A stretch of DNA of 31,897 nucleotides from a virus, in IMG/VR virus record IMGVR_UViG_3300027749_000340, positions 1-31,897 of that record. One strand, written 5' to 3'. This document shows, piece by piece, positions 1-8,637 of the stretch; position 1 is the first letter of the stretch; every line of letters begins with the position of its first letter. A program made the position numbers and the translations under genes. Under the pieces are notes generated by a model, which searched no databases, was not told where the DNA came from, and worked only from the letters and a program-made list of their open reading frames with translations.

Positions 1-301
1 CATCCTTGAAAGTGACATAGGGCCAAGAATCCTATATCACCTTGCCGAGAACCCCGAAGTAGGGGAGAAGTTGGCGAAGCTGTCAACGATCAATGCGCTG
101 CGCGAGATTGGGAGACTGGAGGCGAAGTTAGAAGCGCCTACCGGAACAGTAAAACCTGTGTCGGTGTCAAAAGCACCTGCACCGATTAAACCGATCAAGG
201 CGATGGGGTCAACATTGGACAACAAGCTAGACAGTAACGGGGAATTCCACGGTACTTATGCCCAATGGCGAGCCGCACGCAAGGCCGGAAAAATCCGCTG
301 A
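1..301 (+). CDS. Scaffolding protein, C-terminal part (5' end outside window)
   Basis: The frame is open from base 2 with no start codon and ends at TGA 299-301, giving about 99 residues. It begins with a helical segment (GPRILYHLAENPEVGEKLAK) and ends with a basic tail (YAQWRAARKAGKIR). Phage scaffolding proteins of the P22 type commonly end in a basic helix-turn that binds the inner face of the coat. It lies 28 bases upstream of the coat gene, the usual place for scaffold. Scaffold guides procapsid assembly and then leaves the shell. The TTG at 71 is an internal codon, not a likely start. The N-terminal half is probably the partial gene at 31735-31897. The two pieces are not in frame if the window ends are joined directly, so some middle sequence is missing. 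Confidence 0.72.
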   Translation, partial: ILESDIGPRILYHLAENPEVGEKLAKLSTINALREIGRLEAKLEAPTGTVKPVSVSKAPAPIKPIKAMGSTLDNKLDSNGEFHGTYAQWRAARKAGKIR

Positions 302-329
302 TTCCATTCTCATTATTTAAGGACAAATC

Positions 330-1577
330 ATGTCAAACAATCTGTTGACTATTAGTAAGATCACTAACGAGGCCTTGATGGTCTTGGAAAACGAACTCAC
401 CTTCACGGGTGAAGTTGACCGTAACTATGATGATCAATTCGCCGTTGTTGGCGCGAAGATTGGTAACACCGTTAACGTTCGCCGTCCGGGTCGCTTCATT
501 GGTACGACCGGCCCTGCGCTGAACGTTGAAGATTTCAACGAAACCAGCGTTCCTGTCACCCTGTCCACCCAGTTCCACGTCGATACCCAGTTCACCACGC
601 AAGACTTGGCGCTGTCGTTGGATATGTTCTCGGATCGTGTGCTGAAGCCCGCGATTGCTGCGATTGCCAACAAGATCGACCGCGATGGTCTGGTCATGGC
701 GAAGAACAATACCGCGAACATCGTTGGTACTGCCGGAACTCCTCCGACTGGCCTGATTACCTACCTGACTGGCGCTGCGTACCTCGACAGCGAAGGCGCA
801 CCGCGTGACGGTCGTCGTTCGTGCATCGTTGAGCCGTTTACCTCCGCGACCATCGTGGACAGCCTTAAAGGTCTGTTCATGCCGTCGGCTAAAATCACTT
901 CTCAGTATGAGAAGGGTTTGATGGGAACTGACTCTGCCGGTATGAAGTGGAAGATGGATCAGAACGTGGTCAATCAGACGTTTGGTTCGTACTCGACCGC
1001 TACTTTGGCTTGCGCTACCACGACCGCTACGGGCTTCCTGACGACTGGCTGGGCTTCGACCTCAACCATCGCCCTGACTGCTACGACCGCGACCGCTGGC
1101 CTCAAGCAAGGCGATGTGATTCAGATCGCTAACGTCTACGCTGTGAACCCGCAGAACCGTCAAGCCTACGGCTCGAACAAACTGCGTAACTTCGTGGTGA
1201 CTGCCGATGTAACCGTCGCTACCAGCGGCACGACCTCTGTGACTGTTTCCCCGGCTGTTATTACTGCTGGTCAGTTCCAAAACGTGAACGTGGCTTCGAC
1301 CTCGGCTACCGCTGTTGTTACTCCGTTCAACCAAACCGGCGTAGTCTCGCCGCAGAACATCATCATGCACCGCAATGCCTTCACGGTTGCGATGGCTGAT
1401 CTTGAACTGCCCGAAGGCGTGCATTTCGCTGGTCGTGCAAGCGACAAAGAACTGGGCATGAGCATCCGCGTTGTCCGTCAATACACCATCAACAACGACT
1501 CGATCCCGACTCGCCTTGATGTGCTGTATGGCTGGGCCCCGCTGTACCCGGAACTCGCCTGCCGCGTCGCAGCTTAA
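330..1577 (+). CDS. Major capsid (coat) protein, P22 gp5-like
   Basis: This 415-residue protein has the features of the P22 coat family: an N-terminal arm (NNLLTISKITNEALMVLENE), the NVRRPGRF stretch near residue 50, and a DxxxxDGLVMA helix near residue 115. A Thr/Ala-rich region at about 215-335 probably corresponds to the insertion (I) domain, followed by the conserved MHRNAF and P-domain end. It builds the T=7-type shell with the HK97 fold. It is preceded by the RBS AAGGA and follows the scaffold gene directly. P22 coat is about 430 residues, so the length fits. The P22 coat needs GroEL/GroES to fold, which makes the phage GroES at 25320 relevant. Confidence 0.93.
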   Translation: MSNNLLTISKITNEALMVLENELTFTGEVDRNYDDQFAVVGAKIGNTVNVRRPGRFIGTTGPALNVEDFNETSVPVTLSTQFHVDTQFTTQDLALSLDMFSDRVLKPAIAAIANKIDRDGLVMAKNNTANIVGTAGTPPTGLITYLTGAAYLDSEGAPRDGRRSCIVEPFTSATIVDSLKGLFMPSAKITSQYEKGLMGTDSAGMKWKMDQNVVNQTFGSYSTATLACATTTATGFLTTGWASTSTIALTATTATAGLKQGDVIQIANVYAVNPQNRQAYGSNKLRNFVVTADVTVATSGTTSVTVSPAVITAGQFQNVNVASTSATAVVTPFNQTGVVSPQNIIMHRNAFTVAMADLELPEGVHFAGRASDKELGMSIRVVRQYTINNDSIPTRLDVLYGWAPLYPELACRVAA

Positions 1578-1604
1578 TAACTCACACAGAAAAGGAAACG
1601 ACAA

Positions 1605-2036
1605 ATGTCTAATCCCGGCCCAGCATCAGCAACTACTATTCACCCGTCGAATTTGGCGACCAATCAGGCGATCCGTCTGCTTGCCTCTGCGAGCGCTGTA
1701 CCTCTCTCGTTCACTGGCGATGCAACTGTTACCCTGCAAATCAACAATACGACTTCCTACGCAGTCACCAACGTAGCCATTACCAACGCCAACAAAGACG
1801 TTAGCGCTGGTTACTTGGCGATTTGGACTGGCCCAGCAGGTACGGGCACTGAGATTGTCACTAACGCAGCACTGACTAGCAACACCAGTTCCGCGTATGT
1901 GACTAACTCGACCGTGGTGTCTGCTACTAAAAACGCCAACCTTTCGGCGCAAACTCTGTATGTCAAAGTAGGTACTGCCGTCGCCGGTGGTACTGTAGAC
2001 ATCTTCGTCTACGGCTATGACTTCTCGGAGTTTTAA
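1605..2036 (+). CDS. Small Thr/Ser/Ala-rich beta protein, probable head-associated protein
   Basis: A 143-residue protein that I do not recognise by name. Its composition (Thr, Ala, Ser, Asn) and alternating hydrophobic pattern suggest an all-beta fold. It starts 27 bases after the coat stop with the RBS AAAGGAAA and is followed by an intrinsic terminator at 2055. Sharing the coat transcript and ending at a terminator suggests a product made in large amount, such as a capsid decoration or head-tail accessory protein. That role is inferred from position only. It has no signal peptide and no membrane segment. Confidence 0.6.
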   Translation: MSNPGPASATTIHPSNLATNQAIRLLASASAVPLSFTGDATVTLQINNTTSYAVTNVAITNANKDVSAGYLAIWTGPAGTGTEIVTNAALTSNTSSAYVTNSTVVSATKNANLSAQTLYVKVGTAVAGGTVDIFVYGYDFSEF

Positions 2037-2054
2037 TTAGTAACGAAGAAAAGG

Positions 2055-2090
2055 GAAAGCCGATTCCAAAAGGGTCGGCTTTCTTTCTTT
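2055..2090 (+). terminator. Intrinsic terminator after the coat cluster
   Basis: A 9-bp perfect stem (GAAAGCCGA 2055-2063 with TCGGCTTTC 2075-2083) encloses an 11-base loop and is followed by TTTCTTT. It lies 19 bases after the stop at 2036 and before the next RBS, so it would end or reduce the scaffold-coat transcript. Downstream tail genes may depend on read-through. Confidence 0.8.
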
Positions 2091-2104
2091 AGAAAGGTTG
2101 AAAA

Positions 2105-2446
2105 ATGGTCAATACCTCAGTTATTCGGGTCAGCGGCAAGACGTTTGCGCTAGACCTTACTACCTCGGCTAGTACCGCTTTGCTAGTCAGCGCAACAACG
2201 AACGACCAAACCAATTACGTTCAACTGCTCAATACCGGAACTGGTATCGCGGCTGTTGAATTGTCGAACAGCAGCACCGTAGCAACTCCTGCAATTCCTT
2301 CGACCGGCAATGGCAGCACCAGCTACATTCTGCCCGCAGCGATGAACTACCCGCTGTTGATTGCAGCACCGAAAGCACCGTTCTATCTTAAGGCTATCAG
2401 TTCCGGCACGAATACTCTCTACATTGCCGCCGCCCAAGCCGACTAG
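2105..2446 (+). CDS. Hypothetical small beta-rich virion protein
   Basis: A 113-residue protein with the RBS GAAAGGTTGAAAA before ATG. It is rich in Thr, Ser, Ala and Asn, with predicted beta strands (FALDLTTSASTALLVSATT near residue 14; FYLKAISSGTNTLYIAAAQ near the end) and no membrane segment. The pattern resembles small tail or decoration proteins found next to fibre genes in P22-like environmental phages. It sits 8 bases before the fibre-like gene at 2455 and is probably co-translated with it. No specific function can be assigned. Confidence 0.55.
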   Translation: MVNTSVIRVSGKTFALDLTTSASTALLVSATTNDQTNYVQLLNTGTGIAAVELSNSSTVATPAIPSTGNGSTSYILPAAMNYPLLIAAPKAPFYLKAISSGTNTLYIAAAQAD

Positions 2447-2454
2447 GGGTCGTC

Positions 2455-3822
2455 ATGTCTCAGACACTAACGAATCAAACAGCAAATACATCGACGATTA
2501 ATATCGTCCCTGTGCAAGGCATATTCACCGACACGCAAGGCTTTGTAACCTTCGTCGGGCCTGCTGGCACGTACTTCACCGTTGGTGCTAGTGGTGTTGC
2601 ATCTATTACTAGCGGCACGATTAACGGCGCAACGATTGGCGCTACAACGCCTTCAACCGGCGTGTTTACCAACATCGATACCACTACGGGCACGATCTCG
2701 ACTACGCCTGCAACGGGTAATGACATAGTAAATAAAAGCTATGTCGATGCGTTGGTGACAGGTCTTGACGTTAAGGGTTCGTGTATTGCTGGAACGACTG
2801 TCAACATCACGCTGTCAGGTACGCAAACGATTGATGGTATCGCGCTGATTGCTGGCGATAGGTGTCTAGTCAAGAATCAAAGCACTGCATCAGAAAACGG
2901 CATCTATGTTGTGGCAAGTGGTGCGTGGACACGCTCGACCGATATGGATACGTGGTCGGAAGTTCCCGGCGCGTTTACGTTCATAGAGCAAGGCAGCAGT
3001 CAAGGCGATACGGGGTGGGTGTGTACGGCTAACGCTGGTGGGACTATCGGTGTCACCGCGATAAACTGGTCGCAATTCTCAGGCGGTGCATCGTATACCG
3101 CAGGAACTGGTATCACGATTGTCGGTTCGGCTATCAGCCTGACCAACCCTGTTGCTGTAAACCTTGGTGGTACGGCGGGAACTGCTACGCCGACAGCAGG
3201 TGCGGTGGCTTACGGCAGCGGTACTGCCTATGCGTTTACCGCTGCGGGTACTTCGGGACAATTCTTGCAGTCTGCCGGTGCAGGTACGCCAGTATGGGCA
3301 GCACCCTCAACTGCGATAACGATCACCGACGACACGACTACCAATGCAACGCGCTATCCGCTGTTTACCAGCGCGACTAGCGGCACGATTTCGGCTGAAA
3401 ACACCAGTTCCACGCGGTTGAGTTTCAATCCCTCGACTGGTTATTTGACGGTTACAGGACTGACTAGCCCGATCATCAACAACCCGACCGTGACTAACTA
3501 CGTCGAAAGCGTTGTTGCGGTTGGTACGGTAACGACTACGAACACTCTGTCACTGACTAACGGTACGGTTCAAACTGCAACCCTGACGGCTTCGACTGCT
3601 TGCGTATTTACGATGCCGACTGCAACTGCTGGCAAGTCTTTTGTGCTGTTGCTAAAGCAAGCTGCATCTACAGGCAACGGCACTGCAACGTTTACTAGCG
3701 TGAAGTGGGGCACAAGCGGTGCGCCTACGATTACCGCCACGGCGGGCAAGATGGACATTCTGACGTTTATCAGCGATGGAACGAACTGGTACGGTTCGAT
3801 TGCACAGGGATATACACCTTAA
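2455..3822 (+). CDS. Tail fibre / tail-associated structural protein
   Basis: 455 residues. The N-terminal third carries repeated short beta turns (SGTINGATIGATTPSTGVFT) typical of phage fibres. A conserved phage segment follows at about residues 90-205: NKSYVDALVTGLDVKGSC, then RCLVKNQSTASENGIYVV, then a Trp-rich stretch ending GDTGWVCTAN. This module recurs in fibre and baseplate-type proteins. The C-terminal 240 residues are Thr/Ser/Ala-rich beta sequence ending in a compact domain (TFISDGTNWYGSIAQGYTP). The stop overlaps the ATG of the Gly-rich gene (TAATG), so the two are coupled. A fibre or adsorption role is inferred from composition and context. Confidence 0.7.
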   Translation: MSQTLTNQTANTSTINIVPVQGIFTDTQGFVTFVGPAGTYFTVGASGVASITSGTINGATIGATTPSTGVFTNIDTTTGTISTTPATGNDIVNKSYVDALVTGLDVKGSCIAGTTVNITLSGTQTIDGIALIAGDRCLVKNQSTASENGIYVVASGAWTRSTDMDTWSEVPGAFTFIEQGSSQGDTGWVCTANAGGTIGVTAINWSQFSGGASYTAGTGITIVGSAISLTNPVAVNLGGTAGTATPTAGAVAYGSGTAYAFTAAGTSGQFLQSAGAGTPVWAAPSTAITITDDTTTNATRYPLFTSATSGTISAENTSSTRLSFNPSTGYLTVTGLTSPIINNPTVTNYVESVVAVGTVTTTNTLSLTNGTVQTATLTASTACVFTMPTATAGKSFVLLLKQAASTGNGTATFTSVKWGTSGAPTITATAGKMDILTFISDGTNWYGSIAQGYTP

Positions 3823-4703
3823 TGTTTGCAGCTAAAAACTTTTTCCTAGTCGGTGGTGCTGCGGTAATATCTGCCGATTTCCTTGTCATTGCAGGTGGTG
3901 GAGGCGGTGGCGGTGGAAACGGCGGGCCAGCAGGCGGCGGCGCGGGTGGCTATCGCACTAGCGCTGGCACTAGCGGCGGTGGCGCATCGGCTGAATCAGC
4001 CTCTAGCATTGCTATTGGCACTGCATACACTATTACTGTTGGTGCAGGAGGTGCAGGCGGCGGCTCAAATGCAAACGGCAGTCAAGGATCAAATTCAGTT
4101 TTTAGCAGTATTACTTCAACCGGCGGCGGCTATGGAGGGTGCTATAACGGCTCTATAGGAACCAATGGCGGCACAGGTGGCTCGGGCGGCGGTGGCGGTG
4201 GCGTTGGAACTAGCAACGGCACAGGAGGTACTGCCACGACAAATCAAGGCTATGCAGGCGGGGCGGGTTTTGGAAACATTACCTTATCTGCTGGCGGCGG
4301 CGGCGGCGGCGCTGGTCAAGTAGGAAATGGTGGCGGTAGTGGAGTTGGCGGGAATGGCGTTGCGTCAAGCATCACCGGCTCGTCGGTAACAAGGGCCGGA
4401 GGGGGAGGCGGGGCAAGCGATAACTTACCGACGGGCTATGCTGGAGGAAGCGGCGGCGGCGGCGCAGGTAGCGGAACGGGAACTGGTACTGCCGGAACTG
4501 CTAACACCGGCGGCGGTGGTGGCGCGGGAAGGGTTACAACTGGAGGAACGGGCGGCAGCGGCGTAGTCATCATCAAAATTCCTGACACTTACACTGCAAC
4601 CTTCTCCGGCGGCGTAACGCAGACTTCCACGACCAGCGGCGGGTTCAAAATTTATACTGTGACCGCTACATCGACAACTAGCGAAACCGTATCGTTTGCT
4701 TAA
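3822..4703 (+). CDS. Glycine-rich tail adhesin-like protein
   Basis: 293 residues if started at ATG 3822, which overlaps the previous stop. The in-frame GTG-type start at 3705 would run inside the upstream gene and is unlikely. After a short beta lead (NFFLVGGAAVISADFLVIAG) come about 210 residues dominated by glycine runs (GGGGGGGG, GGAGGG, GGGGGAG) separated by short Thr/Ser/Ala/Asn loops. A strand segment (GVVIIKIP) and a C-terminal beta domain follow. Polyglycine-rich repeats of this kind form stacked polyglycine-II helices in T4-superfamily gp38 adhesins, where the loops bind receptors. A receptor-binding role here is inference. Confidence 0.72.
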   Translation: MFAAKNFFLVGGAAVISADFLVIAGGGGGGGGNGGPAGGGAGGYRTSAGTSGGGASAESASSIAIGTAYTITVGAGGAGGGSNANGSQGSNSVFSSITSTGGGYGGCYNGSIGTNGGTGGSGGGGGGVGTSNGTGGTATTNQGYAGGAGFGNITLSAGGGGGGAGQVGNGGGSGVGGNGVASSITGSSVTRAGGGGGASDNLPTGYAGGSGGGGAGSGTGTGTAGTANTGGGGGAGRVTTGGTGGSGVVIIKIPDTYTATFSGGVTQTSTTSGGFKIYTVTATSTTSETVSFA

Positions 4704-4711
4704 GGAAAATC

Positions 4712-5068
4712 ATGGCGCATTTTGCAAAACTTGACTCAAACAATGTCGTAACTTTCGTTACCGTAGGTCGTGACGAAGATGACGGCAAAGAGGCAGAACT
4801 AACTGCCCGCACCGGCGACGTTTACAAGCAGACCAGCTACAACACCCACGGCGGTGTTCATGCTCTCGGCGGTACGCCATTCCGCAAGAATTACGCGGGC
4901 ATCGACTACACCTACGACGCGCAACGGGATGCTTTCATTCCTCCGCAACCGTTTCCGTCTTGGATGCTGAAAGAAGATAGCTGTTTGTGGGGTGCGCCTG
5001 TGCCTATGCCAACGGACGATAAGCAATATTCGTGGAACGAAGCCACTCAATCATGGGATCAGGTATGA
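4712..5068 (+). CDS. Conserved phage protein of the tail-fibre region
   Basis: 118 residues. It starts MAHFAKLDSNNVVTFVTVGRD, a start seen in many aquatic phage proteins next to fibre genes. The centre has aromatic, basic and glycine motifs (GVHALGGTPFRKNYAGIDYTY), and the C-terminus is Trp-rich (PFPSWMLKEDSCLWGAPVPM, then YSWNEATQSWDQV). No catalytic motif is visible. The RBS is AAGGAAA. Its TGA overlaps the ATG of the next gene (ATGA at 5065). It is probably a small fibre accessory or virion protein; its exact role is unknown. Confidence 0.6.
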   Translation: MAHFAKLDSNNVVTFVTVGRDEDDGKEAELTARTGDVYKQTSYNTHGGVHALGGTPFRKNYAGIDYTYDAQRDAFIPPQPFPSWMLKEDSCLWGAPVPMPTDDKQYSWNEATQSWDQV

Positions 5069-5262
5069 AACTCATCAAGCTGACGAATGCAACCAAAGGT
5101 CGTATTGGTGAGAATCTGATTATAAATACCGAAATGATTATGTCTTTCTTTGAGAACACTCAGGAAGATGGTACAAAAGTTTCCGTAGCCTTTGGAATGA
5201 ACGGCAACTCGTGGGAAGTCCAAGAAACTATTGATGAAATTATGAGCGCGATTGATGGTTAA
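5065..5262 (+). CDS. Small hypothetical protein
   Basis: 65 residues starting at ATG 5065, coupled to the upstream gene by ATGA. The alternative GTG-type start at 5032 would overlap the upstream gene deeply and is rejected. The sequence (MKLIKLTNATKGRIGENLII ... WEVQETIDEIMSAIDG) suggests a small alpha/beta fold. Its end overlaps the start of the next frame by 8 bases. No function is recognised. Confidence 0.55.
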   Translation: MKLIKLTNATKGRIGENLIINTEMIMSFFENTQEDGTKVSVAFGMNGNSWEVQETIDEIMSAIDG

Positions 5263-5560
5263 CTTGCAATGGCAGATTCTTAGTGTCGAGGAAACCGACA
5301 GCGTTATCACTAGCGCCCATTACCGGGTGACGGCTAGGGGCTATGAACAGGTGGTGCAAAGCGAGGGACATTGGAAGTTTCCTGATCCGGTGGCAATTCT
5401 TCCCTATCATAAAGTGCGGCAAACAGATATCATTTCGTGGATCGAACAAGGATCAAAAGGCGCAATCAGCAGCAACTTAGAAAGCCAGCTTTTAGCGCTG
5501 AACAAGGAAAAACCTGTGCTGCCGTGGCTAAAGACTGCTTTCACGCCGTTTAAGGACTGA
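5255..5560 (+). CDS. Small conserved tail-region protein
   Basis: 101 residues from ATG 5255; a TTG lies one codon upstream. It starts VNLQWQILSVEETDSVITSA, has beta strands in the first half (HYRVTARGYEQVVQSEGHW) and a helical C-terminus (QTDIISWIEQGSKGAISSNL). This two-part layout is common in a family of small proteins found in tail clusters of T4-like and P22-like environmental phages. The function is unknown. It ends 2 bases before the adaptor gene, so it belongs to the same transcript. Confidence 0.6.
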   Translation: MVNLQWQILSVEETDSVITSAHYRVTARGYEQVVQSEGHWKFPDPVAILPYHKVRQTDIISWIEQGSKGAISSNLESQLLALNKEKPVLPWLKTAFTPFKD

Positions 5561-5562
5561 AA

Positions 5563-6534
5563 ATGGCTCAACCGATTGACATTATTAGCCGCGCCTTGAA
5601 GGACATAGGTGCGCTAGAAGCAGGCGAAACGCCGACAGCGGATGCCGCGCAGGACGCATTCGATATGCTCAACGACCTAGTGGATCAATGGTCAAACGAG
5701 CAAATGATGGTGTTTTACAAGACCGAGATCATCTTTCCTGTAGTGCAGAATCAAATCCAATACACCATCGGGCCGGGTGGTCAGATTGGCGCGACGTTCA
5801 TTGGCTCAATCTCAGGGACTACTCTGACGATCACATCTATATCTGCCGGTGCGGTGGCTATTGGGCAGACTCTGAGTGGTACAGGGGTTACGGCGGGAAC
5901 AACCATCACAGGTTTTAATTCAGGCGCAGGCGGCAACATCAACGAGGCTGGTACGTACACAGTCAACGTGCCGCAAACTGTCGCCAGCACCACGCTATCG
6001 GCTTATTACCAGCGTCCTCTAGCAATCAATTCTGCTTTCGTCCGTGTCACTACCACTAGCAACGGTGTGCCCATTTATAACGGTGGACTTGACTATCCTG
6101 TTGGCGTTTTGAACGTCGAAGAATACGAGCAAATTGGACTGAAAAGCCTCAACGGGCCGTGGCCTAAAGCGCTTTACTATATGCCCGGCGAACAGCTAGG
6201 CACGATCTACGTATGGCCTAACCCTGCACAGGGCGAAATGCACCTGTTTGCGGATACGGTGTTTGCCCGCTATCAGACAATGTATGACTCTATCGCGCTG
6301 CCGCAAGGCTACAGCATGGCGCTGCGGTGGTGTTTAGCAGAGCGTCTTATGCCAATGTACGGCAAAGCCTCAACGACTCAAATCACGATGATTAATGCTT
6401 ATGCCGCACAGGGCAAAGCGACGATCAAACGCACGAATATGCGACCGACCCAAGCTGCTAGATACCCCGATTCCCTCCTAGTTGGCAAGATGAAGGATGC
6501 GGGCTGGATTCTTAGCGGCGGGTTTATGAGGTAA
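5563..6534 (+). CDS. Head-to-tail adaptor, P22 gp4-like, with inserted beta domain
   Basis: 323 residues. The N-terminal helical part (IDIISRALKDIGALEAGETP, then AFDMLNDLVDQWSNEQMMVF) and the C-terminal helical part (IALPQGYSMALRWCLAERLM) match the gp4 family, which binds the portal and closes the DNA channel. Residues about 75-148 are a beta domain (GSISGTTLTITSISAG ... GTYTVNVPQTVASTTLSA) placed between TIGPGG and QRPLAINSAFVR, two segments I expect to be adjacent in uninterrupted homologues. P22 gp4 is about 166 residues, so this is a long form. It lies directly before the gp10-like hub gene, as in P22, and that gene carries the same domain type. Confidence 0.82.
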   Translation: MAQPIDIISRALKDIGALEAGETPTADAAQDAFDMLNDLVDQWSNEQMMVFYKTEIIFPVVQNQIQYTIGPGGQIGATFIGSISGTTLTITSISAGAVAIGQTLSGTGVTAGTTITGFNSGAGGNINEAGTYTVNVPQTVASTTLSAYYQRPLAINSAFVRVTTTSNGVPIYNGGLDYPVGVLNVEEYEQIGLKSLNGPWPKALYYMPGEQLGTIYVWPNPAQGEMHLFADTVFARYQTMYDSIALPQGYSMALRWCLAERLMPMYGKASTTQITMINAYAAQGKATIKRTNMRPTQAARYPDSLLVGKMKDAGWILSGGFMR

Positions 6535-6537
6535 GAA

Positions 6538-8637
6538 ATGCCGGATTTCGGATTCGTAGGGGCTAGTTACGAAGCGCCTAGCATCTACCAAGATGCACAG
6601 GAGTGCATTAACTGGTATCCCGAAGTAGACCCTACCAAAGCACAAGGTGAGCGCGGTGTAGTGGCTCTGTACCCCACGCCGGGGCTAGTCTCGCAGATTG
6701 TGTTGCGAAACCAGCAGGAAGTCAGGGGGATGCGTACCCTGTCAGGTGGCTCAATCCTGTTGGCGGTGTGTGGCCCTTATGTCTACTCGATGGATTCGAC
6801 TTACGTCCCGACCATTATCGGGCAGCTTAATTCGTCCTCCGGTCGTGTCGGCATTACTGACAACGGGCTGAATGCGTACATCGTAGATGGAACGTATCGC
6901 TACACGTGGAGAATTTCCACGCCATTAGGCGCACAGTTTGTAGGATCAGTCTCAGGAACGACCTTAACCGTCACCCTGATGAACAGCGGAACGATTACGA
7001 CGGGTCAGCAACTGTTTGGGATAGGTGTAACTGCGGAAACCGTAATCACAGCGCTAGGCACAGGTTCGGGCGGGGTGGGTACGTACACCATCAATATCTC
7101 GCAGACTGTCGCATCCAGCACCATGAACTCGGCGGCTGTAGCCTCTGTGATGACTGCCTCAATCGGCAGCGGTGTGCAGTCGTTTGCTGTGACTAATGGC
7201 GGGTCTAACTACTCCAACCCGATCATCACCTTTAACACGCCCTCGGGTGGTGTGGCAGCTACGGGGACAGTGACTGCTGTGGCAGGTGTCATTACTGCGG
7301 TGACGATCACCAACCCCGGCACTGGCTACAGCACGACCGCGACGTTCACGATTGCCGACACATTGGGCGGAACTGGTGCGTCAGGTACGGGTACGGTCAC
7401 AATGGCTAACTACTCTCTGAACGTGACAGCGACTTCGGGAACGTTGTATCCGGGTCAGACCATCCAAGGTACGGGAATTACTGCTAACACCATTATCACG
7501 GCTTTGGGCACAGGTACGGGCGGAACAGGTACGTACAGTGTCAGTCCGTCGCAGACGATCTCTAGCGAGACTATGTATGCGCTGAACTTCACGGTGCTGC
7601 CTGCAACAGATGGCGCATTCTCAGGCGCAACCTCGGTAGACATCCTAGATAACTACATCATCTATAACCGTCCGAACACGCAACAGTTTGGCGCTACGTC
7701 TGCACTATCGCCATTCTCTCTAGCGCTGTCATTCTCAAGCAAAGACGGATCACCTGACAATCTAGTGGCTGTCATGGTTGACCATCGAGAAGTTTATCTG
7801 CTGGGCGAAGTCTCTAGCGAGACATGGATTGACTCAGGTACGTTTCCCTTTCCTTTGCAGCGCATACCGGGAACGTCTACGCAACACGGCATAGCAGCGA
7901 AATTCTCTATTGCTAGGCTTGGCAATTCGTTTGCTTACATCTCGAAAAACAACCGTGGCGATGCAACGATTGTGCAGATGAATGGCTATTTGCCGCAACG
8001 AATTAGCACACACGCAGTAGAGAACACATTAGAAGGTCAAGTCATTAGCGACGCTGTGGCGTGGTCGTATCAGCTAGAAGGCCACGAAGTCTATGTAATT
8101 TCGTTTCCAACTTTGCAGCTTACGTGGGCTTATGATTCAACGACTGGACTATGGTTCAAGTGGTTGTATTGCACAAATACCAACGAATACCAAAGGCATC
8201 GCGGAAATTGCGCTGCATTTTTTCAAAGTTCTACCCTTGTCGGTGACTATGAAAACGGCAAGATTTACGCATTGAAAAACGGTGTTTATACGGATGATGG
8301 TCAGCAGGTGCGTCGCCTAAGACGATGCCCACATCTAGTCTCTGACTTTCAGCGCCAGTATTTCGACGAGTTGCAGATTCAGTTCCAGCCCGGTGTCGGC
8401 GTTTCTACAGGTCAAGGCGACGATCCGCAGGCTATGTTGAGATGGTCTAACGATGGCGGCTCTACGTGGTCGAATGAGCATTGGACAACTATTGGTCAGA
8501 TCGGCAAATACAAAAATCGTGCGATATGGCGCAGGCTAGGCACAGCGCGGGATCGTATTTTTGAAGTGGTAATGACTGATCCTATTAACTGCGTAATTGT
8601 CTCTGCAAACATCAAAGCTACGTCAGGGGAAAGCTAA
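6538..8637 (+). CDS. Tail hub / packaged-DNA stabilisation protein, P22 gp10-like, with a beta-domain insert
   Basis: 699 residues. The N-terminus (GASYEAPSIYQDAQECINWY, then VVALYPTPGL) and the beta-propeller-like body (DNYIIYNRPNTQQF, SPDNLVAVMVDHREVYLLGE, SETWIDSGTFPFPLQRIPGT) match the gp10 family, which forms the hub under the gp4 ring. Residues about 132-350 interrupt the family pattern with two copies of the domain seen in the gp4-like protein (133-199 and 291-349). Between them lie two related short repeats (VTNGGSNYSNPIITF, ITNPGTGYSTTATFTI). P22 gp10 is about 470 residues, so the insert explains the extra length. Confidence 0.86.
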   Translation: MPDFGFVGASYEAPSIYQDAQECINWYPEVDPTKAQGERGVVALYPTPGLVSQIVLRNQQEVRGMRTLSGGSILLAVCGPYVYSMDSTYVPTIIGQLNSSSGRVGITDNGLNAYIVDGTYRYTWRISTPLGAQFVGSVSGTTLTVTLMNSGTITTGQQLFGIGVTAETVITALGTGSGGVGTYTINISQTVASSTMNSAAVASVMTASIGSGVQSFAVTNGGSNYSNPIITFNTPSGGVAATGTVTAVAGVITAVTITNPGTGYSTTATFTIADTLGGTGASGTGTVTMANYSLNVTATSGTLYPGQTIQGTGITANTIITALGTGTGGTGTYSVSPSQTISSETMYALNFTVLPATDGAFSGATSVDILDNYIIYNRPNTQQFGATSALSPFSLALSFSSKDGSPDNLVAVMVDHREVYLLGEVSSETWIDSGTFPFPLQRIPGTSTQHGIAAKFSIARLGNSFAYISKNNRGDATIVQMNGYLPQRISTHAVENTLEGQVISDAVAWSYQLEGHEVYVISFPTLQLTWAYDSTTGLWFKWLYCTNTNEYQRHRGNCAAFFQSSTLVGDYENGKIYALKNGVYTDDGQQVRRLRRCPHLVSDFQRQYFDELQIQFQPGVGVSTGQGDDPQAMLRWSNDGGSTWSNEHWTTIGQIGKYKNRAIWRRLGTARDRIFEVVMTDPINCVIVSANIKATSGES

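Noticed and set aside
1062-1604. 180-residue antisense reading frame within the coat gene
   Set aside because: It lies wholly opposite the coat gene, has no RBS or recognisable domain, and arises from the regular codon pattern of the coat sequence.
3705-3821. Upstream GTG-type start of the Gly-rich gene
   Set aside because: It would overlap the fibre gene by 118 bases and encode an unrelated, charged lead; ATG 3822 overlaps the stop in the usual TAATG way.
5252-5254. TTG start for the 5255 gene
   Set aside because: The adjacent ATG is the standard start; the TTG adds only one residue.
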